A stretch of 64,000 nucleotides of DNA from an uncultured Clostridia bacterium (GTDB lineage: Bacteria; Bacillota; Clostridia; TANB77; CAG-508), in the NCBI GenBank assembly GCA_948777935.1, contig CAQDYY010000001.1, positions 186,001 to 250,000 of the forward strand. The letters are read 5' to 3'. This document shows, one piece after another, positions 25,389-36,200 of this stretch; position 1 is the stretch's first letter, and every line of letters starts with the position of its first letter. The translations under genes and the position numbers were made by a program. The notes below the pieces were generated by a model. The model saw only the letters and a list, made by a program, of their open reading frames with translations, had not been told where the DNA came from and made no database searches.

Positions 25389-26405
25389 TCAATAATCAGA
25401 AATACTGATATATTGGCTCAGCAGAGCTTTTGCATCTCCACCACACCCACCAAAAGGATTCGGTTCGAGTGACTTTTCAGTTTGGATAACATCAGCAAAC
25501 TTCGATTTCCGATAGGAAATAATCTTCGCTATTATTTCTTCCAACGTCATGTCCATAATGTTACCAATCTGAATCATTTTTGGCTCATCAAGCCAGAACC
25601 ACCCACATGAGAGACCTGTTCTTTCATCAACGATTACATGATTAGTGTTTGTGATGTGTATTCCAGAAATAGTCGCAGGACATACAGGTATTTCATAATG
25701 TACATCATATTTGGACTCAATGTAATGTCTTAAAGTTAACAATTTCTCTTCTTTAAGCTCTAATTCATTGAAAATATCTGCACACTTACCTGCATTTTCC
25801 AACTGTCCTAACAATGGATATACACGATTTTCCATACACCAGTCAATAATTTCATAGATTTCTTCATAGTTTCTCGATGTAGGAACAATAGATGCTCCCA
25901 AGTTAGTTGTGCCGTTATGAGTACGAACAACTTCTTTAAGTCTCTGATAATTTTTCAGAATAATCTGACTTCTGTCAGAGCCATAAAGGAATTGCATTAC
26001 TTCTGGTTTGAAACTATCAAGCTTAAAAAGCACATGCAATGTTTCGTTTGCGATATATTCAAGCAATTCATCATCAAGATTAACTAAGTTGCTGAATACA
26101 GATACCTTAACCGACATTAGTTTGCACATTGCTAAAATTTGCTTAAAAGTTTCAACATTGCCTTTTGCTGTTGGTTCTCCAAGTCCACAGGCATAAATCC
26201 ATTGAATAGTACCAGTGTTAATAATTCTTTCAATAGAATTTAAGTCCAGTAAACAAGGATGGTCGTACTTTGGTGTGTCGCAATAGATACAATTTAGGTT
26301 ACATGCTCCTCCAAATTGAATGTCTAATATAGGCAAACTTTTTGAAGAAATAGCAAGTATCCGATGTAAAGTGTCTTTTGTCCACGGTGCATACTCATAC
26401 ATCAT
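25389..26405 (-). CDS. Radical SAM protein, compositionally foreign
   Basis: A 338-aa radical SAM enzyme. GGACNLNCIYCDTP near residue 33 is the CxxxCxxC cluster motif; the C-terminal half has more cysteines (VCPATISGI, LSCGWFWLDEP, GGCGGDAKAL) that could bind auxiliary clusters. Start ATG at 26405 follows AATGGAGGTAAGCAGA; a GTG at 26453 is less likely. Base composition is clearly richer in G+C than all neighbours, and it contains two in-frame CGG codons (in LHRIL and SYRKS) that are read through, unlike the local pattern. Single-gene unit with its own promoter and terminator: recent transfer. Substrate unknown. Confidence 0.85.
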   Translation of the reverse strand: MMYEYAPWTKDTLHRILAISSKSLPILDIQFGGACNLNCIYCDTPKYDHPCLLDLNSIERIINTGTIQWIYACGLGEPTAKGNVETFKQILAMCKLMSVKVSVFSNLVNLDDELLEYIANETLHVLFKLDSFKPEVMQFLYGSDRSQIILKNYQRLKEVVRTHNGTTNLGASIVPTSRNYEEIYEIIDWCMENRVYPLLGQLENAGKCADIFNELELKEEKLLTLRHYIESKYDVHYEIPVCPATISGIHITNTNHVIVDERTGLSCGWFWLDEPKMIQIGNIMDMTLEEIIAKIISYRKSKFADVIQTEKSLEPNPFGGCGGDAKALLSQYISISDY

Positions 26406-26466
26406 TCTGCTTACCTCCATTATAATATTTGTACATTTATTCGCTGTACTCACGATTTATAGAGAT

Positions 26467-26495
26467 ATTATACCAGATTTTACATAATAATTCAA
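26467..26495 (-). promoter_or_regulatory. Promoter of the radical SAM gene
   Basis: Minus strand TTGAAT, 17-base spacer, TATAAT (consensus -10). Confidence 0.7.
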
Positions 26496-26540
26496 GAAAT
26501 TGATACAAACCCCCTTAATTTATCTCTCTAATTTAATATC

Positions 26541-26744
26541 TTAATTCATTAAAAAATCCAATATATTCATTCCTGCATCTGTTCCTGTTTTATACATTTC
26601 AGTATAGCCACATTTAGTACAACTTACTGTGATAAACTTTTTATTTTGAACATCAAATAATTTTGAAAAATTACCACCTGTTGCTTGAAATTGGTCTTTT
26701 TCAAATTCTGTATTTCCACATTTTTCACATTTCCACTCTGACAT
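26541..26744 (-). CDS. Zinc-ribbon protein (67 aa)
   Basis: Two Cys-x-x-Cys pairs, KCEKCG near residue 5 and SCTKCGY near 43, form one zinc ribbon of the kind found in small nucleic-acid-binding proteins (DUF2082-like). ATG at 26744 chosen over a GTG at 26753. Lone gene next to the radical SAM unit; role unknown. Confidence 0.65.
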   Translation of the reverse strand: MSEWKCEKCGNTEFEKDQFQATGGNFSKLFDVQNKKFITVSCTKCGYTEMYKTGTDAGMNILDFLMN

Positions 26745-26852
26745 AATTATCACTCACTTTCTTATAATTTTTATATATTTGCTTTTAATATTAATTTTTG
26801 TATTCTTATTTTGTCTATTAAATTGTTATCTTTTGTGAATGTTATTATAAAT

Positions 26853-27023
26853 TTATCTTGAAATAATTACTTTATTTATATCTATTTCATTAATTGTTTT
26901 TATTTCCTGTCTTATTCCTTGATTATTTACGATTTCTGCTTTATATGTATTTCTGCCATTTTCCAATATTGTAGCTTTATTTCCATCTTTTAGTTCTACT
27001 ACATCAAAAATTTTTAATTTCAT
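26853..27023 (-). CDS. Small hypothetical protein (56 aa)
   Basis: Begins MKLKIFDVVELKDGNKATIL after a perfect AGGAGGTACAG. Beta-rich, single small domain; resembles short conserved clostridial proteins of unknown function. Same strand and close to the next small gene. Confidence 0.55.
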   Translation of the reverse strand: MKLKIFDVVELKDGNKATILENGRNTYKAEIVNNQGIRQEIKTINEIDINKVIISR

Positions 27024-27060
27024 CTGTACCTCCTATTTGTGAAATAGCAACTGCATCTTT

Positions 27061-27243
27061 TTAATTATATAATATATCACTAAATTTCTTATTAAGTTCT
27101 CTTATTTCTTTTGAACTTTGGCTCATAATATAGTCAGTTACTTGTATTTTTAAATTTTCTATTTCTTCTTTTGTATAATTTTTATCTTCCACATATATTC
27201 CTGCTTCATTAAATAATTCTAAATCATTTTTTGAATATTTCAT
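27061..27243 (-). CDS. Small helical protein (60 aa)
   Basis: Not recognised. LFNEAGIYVEDKNYTKEEIENLKIQVTDYIM-type sequence, acidic and helical. It follows the metallo-hydrolase gene by 22 bases and is probably co-transcribed with it. Confidence 0.5.
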   Translation of the reverse strand: MKYSKNDLELFNEAGIYVEDKNYTKEEIENLKIQVTDYIMSQSSKEIRELNKKFSDILYN

Positions 27244-27265
27244 TACTACATCCTCTTTTCTTATA

Positions 27266-27898
27266 TTACTTCATTAAAATTGTTCCTTTTATTGTTGGGT
27301 GTAAAAGTTTTATAAAATCCGTTGCATCTTGCATCTTTCCTACTATACTTCCATAATGTATAGGTACTGCTATTTTAGGTTTTATTTCATTTATTAAATA
27401 TGCTGCTTCTTTAAAATCCATTGTATATGTTCCTCCTACCGGAACAAGTGCCACATCGCATTTTACTTTCTTGTTTTCTTCAGTTATATCTGTATCTCCT
27501 GCAATATAATATTTAACACCTTTTATTTCTATAATATAACCTACCCATTCATTTTCTTTTGGATGAAATTGTTTATTTGTATTATAAGCTGGTACTGTTG
27601 TAAATTCAATACCTTCTGCCATATATTTTTTATTTGGTTCTACTGTAATTATATATTCTTGTCTAAATCCTTTTCTTAATACTTTTGTTAATAATTCTTC
27701 TGGTACTATAATAACTGTATCAGCTTTTTTCACTTTATCTATATCATCTTCTGAATAGTGGTCGTAATGGTCATGTGTTATAAATATAATATCTGCATCA
27801 TTATAGTTTTCATCTATTTTAAATGGATCTATATAAATTACTTTTCCCTTATTCATTTTTATACTACTATGGCATAAAACTTGTATATCTTCTAGCAT
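27266..27898 (-). CDS. Metallo-beta-lactamase-fold hydrolase (UlaG-like)
   Basis: A 210-aa protein with IFITHDHYDHYS (HxHxDH metal motif near residue 38), YIAGDTDIT (third ligand region) and IAVPIHYG (last His). Similar to UlaG/YtkL-type hydrolases; substrate not predictable. Separate from the cargo operon; AGGAGG before ATG. Confidence 0.8.
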   Translation of the reverse strand: MLEDIQVLCHSSIKMNKGKVIYIDPFKIDENYNDADIIFITHDHYDHYSEDDIDKVKKADTVIIVPEELLTKVLRKGFRQEYIITVEPNKKYMAEGIEFTTVPAYNTNKQFHPKENEWVGYIIEIKGVKYYIAGDTDITEENKKVKCDVALVPVGGTYTMDFKEAAYLINEIKPKIAVPIHYGSIVGKMQDATDFIKLLHPTIKGTILMK

Positions 27899-27960
27899 AT
27901 AATTTCCTCCTCTTTTCTATTCTAGCGAGATTATATCACAAAAAATTTAAAAAAGCACAA

Positions 27961-28005
27961 AAAAATCCAAAGTAATTTACAAATTGCAAACTACTTTGGA
28001 TTTTT
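27961..28005. terminator. Terminator of the coupling-protein operon
   Basis: AAAAATCCAAAGTA and TACTTTGGATTTTT form a perfect 14-bp stem with a T-run at either end, directly behind the stop at 28007. Confidence 0.85.
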
Positions 28006-28006
28006 A

Positions 28007-28495
28007 CTAATTTATTCTATCTACTATTTCTAATGGTGGATATGTGCATATATAGCAAGGTCTTTTTGTATTTACAAATTTTTTTACATATTCTTTTGTT
28101 TCAATAATTATTATTACTCTGTCAGCTGTGGATATATTATCTAGCATTTCATATAATGTATCTACTTCTGCTTCCTTTATAGCAATAATATCATAAGTGT
28201 AATAATCTGTTTTCATTGATACATTTATAGGATGTTTTGCTTTTTTTAGTTTTGGATTTCTATCTAAATAATCCATAACTACATCAAATGCTACTATGTT
28301 TCTATTATTTATTTCTTTATTGTTATACTTTAGTATTTTAGTGTTTTTATCTTTAGTTATAACTTTACTTGCAATTAGGCAATTAATGTCTTTTTCAGTA
28401 CAGTTACATATTCTTAAAATATGTTCTTCTCTTAATGATTGAAAGTCCCATAAGAGTTTTGCTATTTGCTTTTGTTTATCATTCACTTGCATCAC
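28007..28495 (-). CDS. ICE protein of unknown function, DUF5697-like (162 aa)
   Basis: Begins with a winged-helix-like segment (KQIAKLLWDFQSLREEHILRICN) typical of small ICE proteins next to the coupling protein. The rest is alpha/beta, ending CYICTYPPLEIVDRIN. It overlaps the S1-domain gene by 17 bases and ends the operon. Assignment to DUF5697 is from memory. Confidence 0.5.
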   Translation of the reverse strand: MMQVNDKQKQIAKLLWDFQSLREEHILRICNCTEKDINCLIASKVITKDKNTKILKYNNKEINNRNIVAFDVVMDYLDRNPKLKKAKHPINVSMKTDYYTYDIIAIKEAEVDTLYEMLDNISTADRVIIIIETKEYVKKFVNTKRPCYICTYPPLEIVDRIN

Positions 28496-29294
28496 TTCCC
28501 ATTATCTTAACTAACGAACTATAAATCTTTCTTTTTTCAGGAAGAATTTTATAAATCTTAATAATTACTTTTTCTCCCGGAAAAGGTGGTCTATCTAGCC
28601 AAGTAGGTAAAGTGCATACTGTATCTACTCCTTGTGTGATATTAGCAAATATTCCGTTGTCTGTGTAACCTGTTATTGTTGCTAAATATTCACCTTTTTC
28701 TGTGAAATCCTTTCTTATATTTTTAAATGGATCTTCTAATAAATCCTTAATAGATATTTTTACTATTTTCTTTTCTTCTGATATTTCTTTTATTACTACT
28801 TTTATCTGTTCATTTACTTTATACATTTTCGAGACATCTTCAATATAACCATATTGTAAGTCTTGTGCTTTTATTATAAAGTCTATTCCTACACATTCAA
28901 TTCTTATGTATTTCTTCCATACACCTATTATTTTTCCATATATCTTATCTCCCACTTCTAATTTTTTTATATTGATTTCTTGTAATCGTTCCATTGCTTT
29001 TATTCGAGAACCTACTGCTTTTTGACTTACTTTATCCGTTTCTACTATTATAAATTTTATTTCTGCTCCCATCATATTCCTAAGTAGCTTTTTATCATTT
29101 TTAGAATCATTTGTCATTTCTGTAGCTGGTATTAAAACTTTTATACCTTTAAAATCTACAATAGCACATGTAATATAATCTTCTTTCATTTTTTCGACTT
29201 CTATTGCAATTATCTTTCCTGTTAGAATTTTTCCTTTTTCTTTAGATGAATTAATATTTTGCCATATAATCTTTTCTTGTAATTCATCTGTCAT
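28479..29294 (-). CDS. S1-domain protein of the conjugative module
   Basis: A 271-aa protein. Residues about 25-110 and 105-180 look like OB/S1 repeats (GKILTGKIIAIEVEK; VGDKIYGKIIGVWKKYIRI; KVNEQIKVVIKEIS), and a third unit covers 195-265. Such proteins accompany TraG in Tn916- and CTn-type elements. A role in RNA or ssDNA binding is inferred. It follows the coupling protein by 56 bases. Confidence 0.65.
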   Translation of the reverse strand: MTDELQEKIIWQNINSSKEKGKILTGKIIAIEVEKMKEDYITCAIVDFKGIKVLIPATEMTNDSKNDKKLLRNMMGAEIKFIIVETDKVSQKAVGSRIKAMERLQEINIKKLEVGDKIYGKIIGVWKKYIRIECVGIDFIIKAQDLQYGYIEDVSKMYKVNEQIKVVIKEISEEKKIVKISIKDLLEDPFKNIRKDFTEKGEYLATITGYTDNGIFANITQGVDTVCTLPTWLDRPPFPGEKVIIKIYKILPEKRKIYSSLVKIMGSDASE

Positions 29295-29350
29295 AACTTC
29301 TCACCTTCTTACTACTTTAAATTTAGGTTTTATAGGTACAACCTATAACC

Positions 29351-31133
29351 TTAAAAATCTTTAAAACTATATTTTACTTTTTTATATTGTTGTTTATTTT
29401 TTTCATTTTCTACATTATCTTTAAATCTTTCCTTTTGTTCTTCTATTGTCATATCTTCTAGTTTATCTGCTTCACTGTGTTTTGAATAGTCATATTTATT
29501 GCATATAAAAGGTTTTCTCCCCCTAACTATTACAATTTCTTTATTATTATCTAATTTTAGCAATTCATCTGGATTCATTAAATTTCTTTTATTTGTCGAT
29601 ACATTTTCCATTCCATAAGTAAATTTACCATCAAATCCCGCTTCTTTTCTTATTGCATTTGTCTCTACTGTAGCAACTCCTAAATATTCTGTTATATATT
29701 CAGCTGTTAGAATATCTCCTGCACCCATACATATTTTTGTATCTGCATTTCCTAATATTTCTTGCCATACATCATTGTCATATCTATTTTTTAATTGTGC
29801 AATGTTTTGAAATATCATAAATATATTAATACCTCTACTTCTAGTTGTAGCAAGTTTCTTTTCAAAATCTACTATTCTTCCTATGTTAGTGAACTCATCT
29901 AGTATTAATGATGTTTCAACTTTTAACTTTCCATTGGGGTTTTCATCAGCTTGTTTTATTAGTTTAATAAATAAAAACGAGAAGAATAATGTTGAAAGAA
30001 AATCAAATGCACTATTAGTATCACTTGTAACTACAAAAACACAACTCTTTCGGTTTCCTATATTTTCAAAACTTATCTCATCTTTATTCGTAATATTTCT
30101 TATTTTGTCAGTCTGGAATATTTGTAATCTTGTTGCTAAGCCTGTTACAATACTTTGTTTTACAATATCTGTAGCTTGTGCATATATGTTGTAACTTAAT
30201 CTTGTTGGTCCTGAAGTATTAAAAAATATGTTATCTATTTGTTTTATATTTCCACTTGCTAATGCATCATAGATAAATCCCATGCTCTTTTCATCTTCTT
30301 TCTCTACATAGTTAATTACATATAATAGTAATGCCTTTAATAAGTTTTGTTCTCCTCTATTCCAAAACTCATCTCCTCCTGACCTTCTGTTTAATTGCGT
30401 TCCCTCTATAACAATTTGACTAAAAACTTGTGCATCAGTTTCATCTTCTACAAATTTTATAAATCTTGCTCCATTAGAAAATGTTGGATTCACTAAATTA
30501 AATACTTTAACATCATAATCTTTACTTTCAAGATATTTTGCTAACTTTCTATACAATTCTCCGTTTTGGATCTGTAAAAACTAAACTCATATTTCTGTTA
30601 ATTGCTCTTTGCAATTCTTCTTGTGCTAATTCTATTCCATTTGGTATTGCGAAACCTCTGGACTTTTTACTTCCACTTGAACCAAAAACTGCAATATTCT
30701 TATTTAAGTATGTATCCATAGGAAGAGTTATAATTTCCTTTTCTTCTGTTTCACCTAAAATTATTCCATCTCTTTTTCCTATACTTAAATATTCTTGTAT
30801 TTCTTCTTTACTTCCCCAATCTGCTGTTCCAAATGTACCATCTTTCTTTTTTAAATTTATACCTTCTACTTCAATTTTTGCATTTTGCTTTGTAACTATT
30901 ACATTTTTTGCAACTAATATAATAATTGCATTTAATATAATCCATGTAATAAAAATTGTTCCATTCCTGAATATAACTGTAAATAAATTTAATAAATTAA
31001 TATCTATTGTATTCAAATTAGTATTGAAACACTTTTCTAATATCTTCATAAATCCATTTATCATTGGTACTAAAATAATGTACGAAAATAAAAAAAGTAA
31101 AGGTATCTTAACCTTTTTATCTGTTTTCATCAA
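29351..31133 (-). CDS. VirD4/TraG-type coupling ATPase, read through a +1 shift at CGG
   Basis: A 593-aa type IV coupling protein in two frames. Codons 1-190 (31133-30564) include two membrane helices and the Walker A region AVFGSSGSKKSRGFAIPNG, and end SLVFTDPK. The next codon is CGG at 30563-30561, and the zero frame stops three codons later. Skipping the C at 30563 gives DPKGELYRKLAKYLE, the invariant segment of the family, followed by 400 residues with LILDEFTNIG (Walker B) and the C-terminal motor. It brings DNA to the secretion channel. Both halves are otherwise intact, so decay is unlikely. Confidence 0.88.
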
Positions 31134-32011
31134 TACCTCCTAACCATTTATCAATTTCTATAATATTTGTTTTGTTGGTTAGTATTTCATCTATTTTTTC
31201 TTTATTTTCTTTCAAAGTTATAATATCTATTTTTCTATCTGTTTTTTGATTATTTTTATAAAATATGTTTAGTCCATGAAGTTTCTCTGTATCTATAAAA
31301 GGCATTACAATTATATAAATTCTATCTTCTGTCATATAATCAGCCTTTTTCCAATTAGATAATAGTATTTCTGTATTTTGATAAATTTGTTTTATTATTG
31401 TATAGAAATCTATTTCATCTAATTTTCTCATAATTGCTATATTCTGACAGGTTGGTTTTATAATAATTGTAGATTCTTTACCAAATATAAATCTTTTATT
31501 GTTTAATATTTTCATGTTTTCTATAAAGATTATAATATTTTTATATTCTACTATCTTTTGAATATCATTTATTATTTGACTTATGTATGCTATTTGTTTG
31601 TCTTTTGAAATATAATATGTAATACTCTCTTTTCCTTGATAGATCAGTTTTCCTAAATATTTTCTTGATGTTTGAGTAAAAATGCTACCATCTTTTAAAT
31701 TCCAGCTTGCTACAAAATCAATATTACTGTCTAATGTTAATGCTGCAATTCTTGCAATCTCATTTAATCTATCTACATATGCTTTCTTTCTACATAAAAA
31801 ACTATAGTCATATCCAAACTCTTTAACCATTCTAGTTCCCTTATCATCTAGTTTTATATATAATGTATTTACTCTTCTTATATACTTTTCCTTTTCTAAT
31901 ACTTTTAATCTTTTCCTATGATAATCTTTTGTCTTATATATCATCTTGCAATCTGCTCCAAGCATCATCTTATACTTTCCTAAAAACATCAAAACCTCTA
32001 TATCTTTCCCG
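31117..32011 (-). CDS. Replication-relaxation family protein, probable +1 shift near the N-terminus
   Basis: About 300 aa. Winged-helix N-terminus (GKDIEVLMFLGKYKMML), then a long alpha/beta region, as in the replication-relaxation family found beside TraG. A conservative start is ATG at 31989 (AGAGG before it), but coding similarity extends upstream to G-K-D-I-E. Joining it to the preceding codons GTT ATA TTA ACT CGG (32023-32009) by skipping the C at 32011 gives VILTGKDIEVL, which is the expected family start. The initiation codon of that form is unclear (ATA at 32035 is 5 bases after GGAGG). It overlaps the coupling-protein start. Confidence 0.6.
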
Positions 32012-32205
32012 AGTTAATATAACTTTCCCATCTATTCATTCCTCCTTCCTAACTTTTTTATAAATGCACATACTATTTTTTTATTTTTTCTCTTACCCTG
32101 TTTCACACCCCTTAACCACGACACACCCCAAATTTTAATTTTGTTTTATTTTTTAAGTTTTTTTATATTATTAAAGTATCCGTTCTTGCTCTTTTTAAAA
32201 ATAGC

Positions 32206-32824
32206 TTAATCGGATACTTTAGAACTATCCGCATGAATGGTATTTTGTATCCACTCTAACATTTTTTCACCTTTAAATACATACACTTCTGTATATGGAT
32301 TTTTCTTTTTATCTGTTGTTCCAAAAACACCATAAAACATATTAGCAATGTTATCATCTACTATTACTTTTGATAATACAAGTCCGATCCACAATTGGTT
32401 TAATAAATTTATTATCTATATCAATATTCTTTTGATTTTCTACTACTTTTATAAATACAAATACCAACTGATTATTAAATAAATCTTTATATTCTTTTGT
32501 TTTTTCCATTACATTTAGCATAATATTTTTATAGGCATAATTATTTATATTTTTGTACTTTGGTATTACCTCTGGAATATATATTTTCAAAATATCATTT
32601 TCCACTGTTGCTTTATATCTATTGTTTAAATAATTAATTTTATCTTGCTCATTTACTTCATATTTTTCTCTTAACTTAATTTTGTTAAAAATATTATATC
32701 TAATTCTTTCTAAACTTCTTAAATAGTTTTCTACATGCTTACTTTCAACAATTTCTTCATTATTAATTATAAACTCTGTTTCATCTCTTAAATCTTCTAA
32801 TTCTGTTAAAATTTCTTTTTGCAT
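32206..32824 (-). CDS. RusA-like / DUF6100-like protein, read through a +1 shift at CGG
   Basis: A 205-aa protein in two frames. Codons 1-146 (32824-32387) end IDIDNKFIKPIVD; next is CGG (32386-32384), and the zero frame stops ten codons later. Skipping the C at 32386 gives KPIVDGLVLSKVIVDDNIAN and 40 more residues. The joined D-x-D-N ... K-P-I-x-D ... D-D-N pattern is that of RusA-type Holliday-junction resolvases and is only complete after the shift. The N-terminal helical part may be DUF6100-like. It lies between spoVG and the replication-relaxation gene. Confidence 0.72.
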
Positions 32825-32867
32825 ATTTGCAGTACCTCCGTTTTCCTATGTTTCTTATTCAAAGTAA

Positions 32868-32902
32868 AGATGCAAAAGATATAACTCTCTTGCACCTTTT
32901 AT
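32868..32902 (-). terminator. Hairpin behind spoVG
   Basis: GGTGCAAGA pairs with TCTTTTGCATC, followed by TTTACTTT; a modest terminator between spoVG and the RusA-like gene. Confidence 0.4.
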
Positions 32903-32905
32903 GTT

Positions 32906-33169
32906 TTATTCTTCTATTGTATCATCATATTGTTCTGATATTGCTTCTAGTAATTGTACTCTTGTTTCTTCATTTAATGGATATGAAAAATCTTGTCTAA
33001 AGTTTCTGTTTTTTATTTTTCTTTTTGGCATACTTATATATCTACCATTCTTTCCATTCAATAATTTAATTTCCCTTACTATAAAACAATTATCTATACA
33101 TATACTTGCTGCTGCTAGCAAATCACCTTTATTTATTTTTTTAATTCTTACTTCTGTTATATTTAACAT
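32906..33169 (-). CDS. spoVG: SpoVG-family protein
   Basis: An 87-aa protein: MLNITEVRIKKINKGDLLAAASICIDNCFIVREIKLLNGKNGRYISMPKRK (known SpoVG pattern, read in pieces: ITEVRIKK, ASICIDNCFIVREIKLL, GRYISMPKR). SpoVG is a small RNA/DNA-binding regulator; element-borne copies are common in clostridial ICEs. GGAGGAATTTTAT before ATG. It follows the adhesin gene. Confidence 0.85.
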   Translation of the reverse strand: MLNITEVRIKKINKGDLLAAASICIDNCFIVREIKLLNGKNGRYISMPKRKIKNRNFRQDFSYPLNEETRVQLLEAISEQYDDTIEE

Positions 33170-33236
33170 ATAAAATTCCTCCTTATAATTTAATTTTAAT
33201 TTTTATAAAAGAGTGATACAAATACCACTCTAAATC

Positions 33237-36200
33237 CTAGTTATTTTCTTTTCTATTTTTCTTTAGTATAATTATTCCTGTTGTAATTCCTAATAATGAA
33301 ATTATCATACTCCCTATTAGTAATGCATAATTCATTTCATTACCAGTTTGAACTTTTGGTATTAATTTATTGTAATATGTAAATGTGCATACAGAATCAT
33401 TATCTTCTAATAGTTCACCATCTGCAAATGTTCCTTTATCGTTAATTTCTATTTTTACAACTTTATCTGATAATTGATAGCCTTTTGGAGCTTTTGTTTC
33501 TTTTACAAAATAAACACCATATCTTAAATCTTCAAAAGATACTATTCCACTTTCTTTTTCTGATTTAACTTCTTTTATTAGTTTAGTACATTCAGCATCT
33601 TCATAAATTCCAAATTTAAAATCTGCTTTTATTGTTTCTTTTGATTCACTATCTGCCTTAATTACTTTTATTGTTTTTAATATTGGCATATCTTTCATTT
33701 CTATTTTTTGTGTTTCTTTATCTTCTGTTACTTTAAATGTAATACTTTCAGCTTGTTCATAACCATAAGGGCAAGTAATTTCAGTTAATGTATATTCTTG
33801 TCCTTCTTCTAAGCCTGTAACATGATGAGGTTCATTTGTAGAAATCCATTTGTCTATTACATTTCCATCTTTATCTGTTACTACAAGTTCAGCTCCTGGT
33901 AATTCTTCGCCTGTTACTAAATCTGTTTTTGAGATTAATACTACTTTGTCAATCATTGTTATAGTTTGTGTTTCTTTGTCTGTAGTTACTGTAAATTCTA
34001 TATCTTTAGCTTTTACATATCCATCTATAACTTTTTCTTCATGTAATATATAAGTTTCGCCTTCAATTAGTCCACTAACTTTGTGTGGTTCTTTCGTAGT
34101 TTCCCACTTATCTACTATATTTTTTGTTTTAGTACTTGTAATAGATAATGTTACTCCCTCTATATAATTATTATCAATGTCTACTTTTGCAACTTCTACA
34201 ATTTTGTCTATCATTTTTATTTCTTGTATTTCCTTATCTTTTGTTACTGTAAATTCTATTTTGTTTGAAATTACAAATCCATCTGGAGCATAATCTTCAT
34301 ATAATGTATATGTTTCTCCCTCTTTTAGTCCTTTTATTTTGTGTACTTCTTTTGTTGATGTCCAACTATCTACAATATTTTCATCTTTGTCTACTACTTT
34401 TAGTTCAGCTCCTTCTATTTCGTTTCCTGCAATGTCTTGTTTTGTCATTGTTACTACTTTATCTATCATTGTAACTTTCTGTGTTTCTTTATCTTCTGTT
34501 ACTGTAAATTCTACTTGACTTGCAATTACAAATCCATCTGGTGCATATTCTTCAATTAATGTATAAGTTTCGCCTTCTACTAAATTATTTATTTTATGGT
34601 TTTCTTTTGTTGATGTCCAACTATCTACTGTTTTTCCATCTTTATCTACGACTTTTAGTTTTGCACCCTCTACTTCATTTCCTGCAATGTCTTGTTTTGT
34701 CATCTCTACTATTTTATCTATCATTGTTACCTTTTGAATTTCTGCTGTATTTTTTACTATGAATTTTATTGATGTTGCTTTTACATAGCCATTTGGTGCA
34801 ATCTCTTCTGTTAATGTATATTCTTTTCCTACTTTTAATCCTTCGACTTTATGAGTTTTTTCAGTAGATACCCAACTATCAATTACTTCATTGTTTTCAT
34901 CTGTAATTGTTAATTTTGCACCAGCTAGTTCTTTTTCTCCTGTTATATCTGTTTTGCTTATTTCAATACAAGTTGTTCTATTTTCAATATTCTCTTCTAT
35001 TATATATTCTTTTGTTATTGTATCCTTTTGCTCAAACACTATCTTATGCTCTGTTTCATCTAATACTGCCCCATCTATTGTAGTTAATTCTTTTAAGTGA
35101 TATTTTCCCATTGGTAAATTTTCGACTATTAATGTTCCATCTGCTTTTAGGTTGTATTTTCCTACTACTTTTCCTTTTTCATATATAGTTGATCCATCAG
35201 CATAGTCAATGATTTCTTCATCTGTTACTAATTCAAATGATATTTTTGTAAAATCAATTTCTTTTATCATTGTTTTATCTACATCATCTCTTAAAGTAAC
35301 TTTTTTATTTACTTTTAAAGTTCCTGTTGGTTGTTCATTTTTTGCTGTTACTGTAATCCAAGCATCCCAGTCTTTATCATAATTTAGTGTAGCATTTCTA
35401 TTGTCTACTCTAAATGTTAATTCCTCATCTAATTGAATGAATCCTGTTGGTATTTTTACTTCATCTACTTTATAAGTTCCCGCTTCTAACTTTGTTTCTG
35501 TCTTTGCTATTCCTTCATTATTTGTAGTCCAAGACTTATAATATTTATCTCCTACCTTACATTGCACTTGTTCCCATTTTTTTGTATCTTCATTTAATTT
35601 GTATAATTCAAATGTTGCATTAGAATAAGTTACGAATTTTCCTGTCTTTTTATCTTGTTTTTGTAACTTAATATATGCTTCAAATGGCAAGTCATTTTCT
35701 ACAAGTTCTTTTATTGGTGTTTTGCTATCTCTATCAATTGTTACATAAAATTGTTCAACTGCCCCTATTTCTGGTGATGGTGTATAAGTTTCATTTACTG
35801 TATATTCTCCATAAACTAATAACCCAGAAATTCCATGTCCATCACTACCAGTTCTAAAAATTGAATATTCATCTGTCGCAAACTCATTTAAATGTTTCTT
35901 TGCTTCATCAAAACTTCCATAATAATCTACATATTTTGAAAGTATTGCTGTAAACTCTGCATTTGCAACAGTCTCTGCTGTTGTATTATTATTTGTGCTA
36001 ACTTTGATAACTTCAAATGGTGCTTTTTGTACGGTATTTGTTGTTGTTCCTGCAATCTCTATTACTTTTGTATTACTATCTTGATATGAAAATGTAAAAT
36101 CATATACTTTTGTATCTTTTGTATAACCTGTTGGCACTATGGTTTCTTTTGCATAGTATTTTCCCATTGGTAGTCCTGTTAGTTTTGTTCCATCTACACT

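Noticed and set aside
34265..34762. Plus-strand Leu-rich open frames opposite the adhesin
   Set aside because: Antisense shadows of the repetitive Cna-B coding sequence; no ribosome sites.
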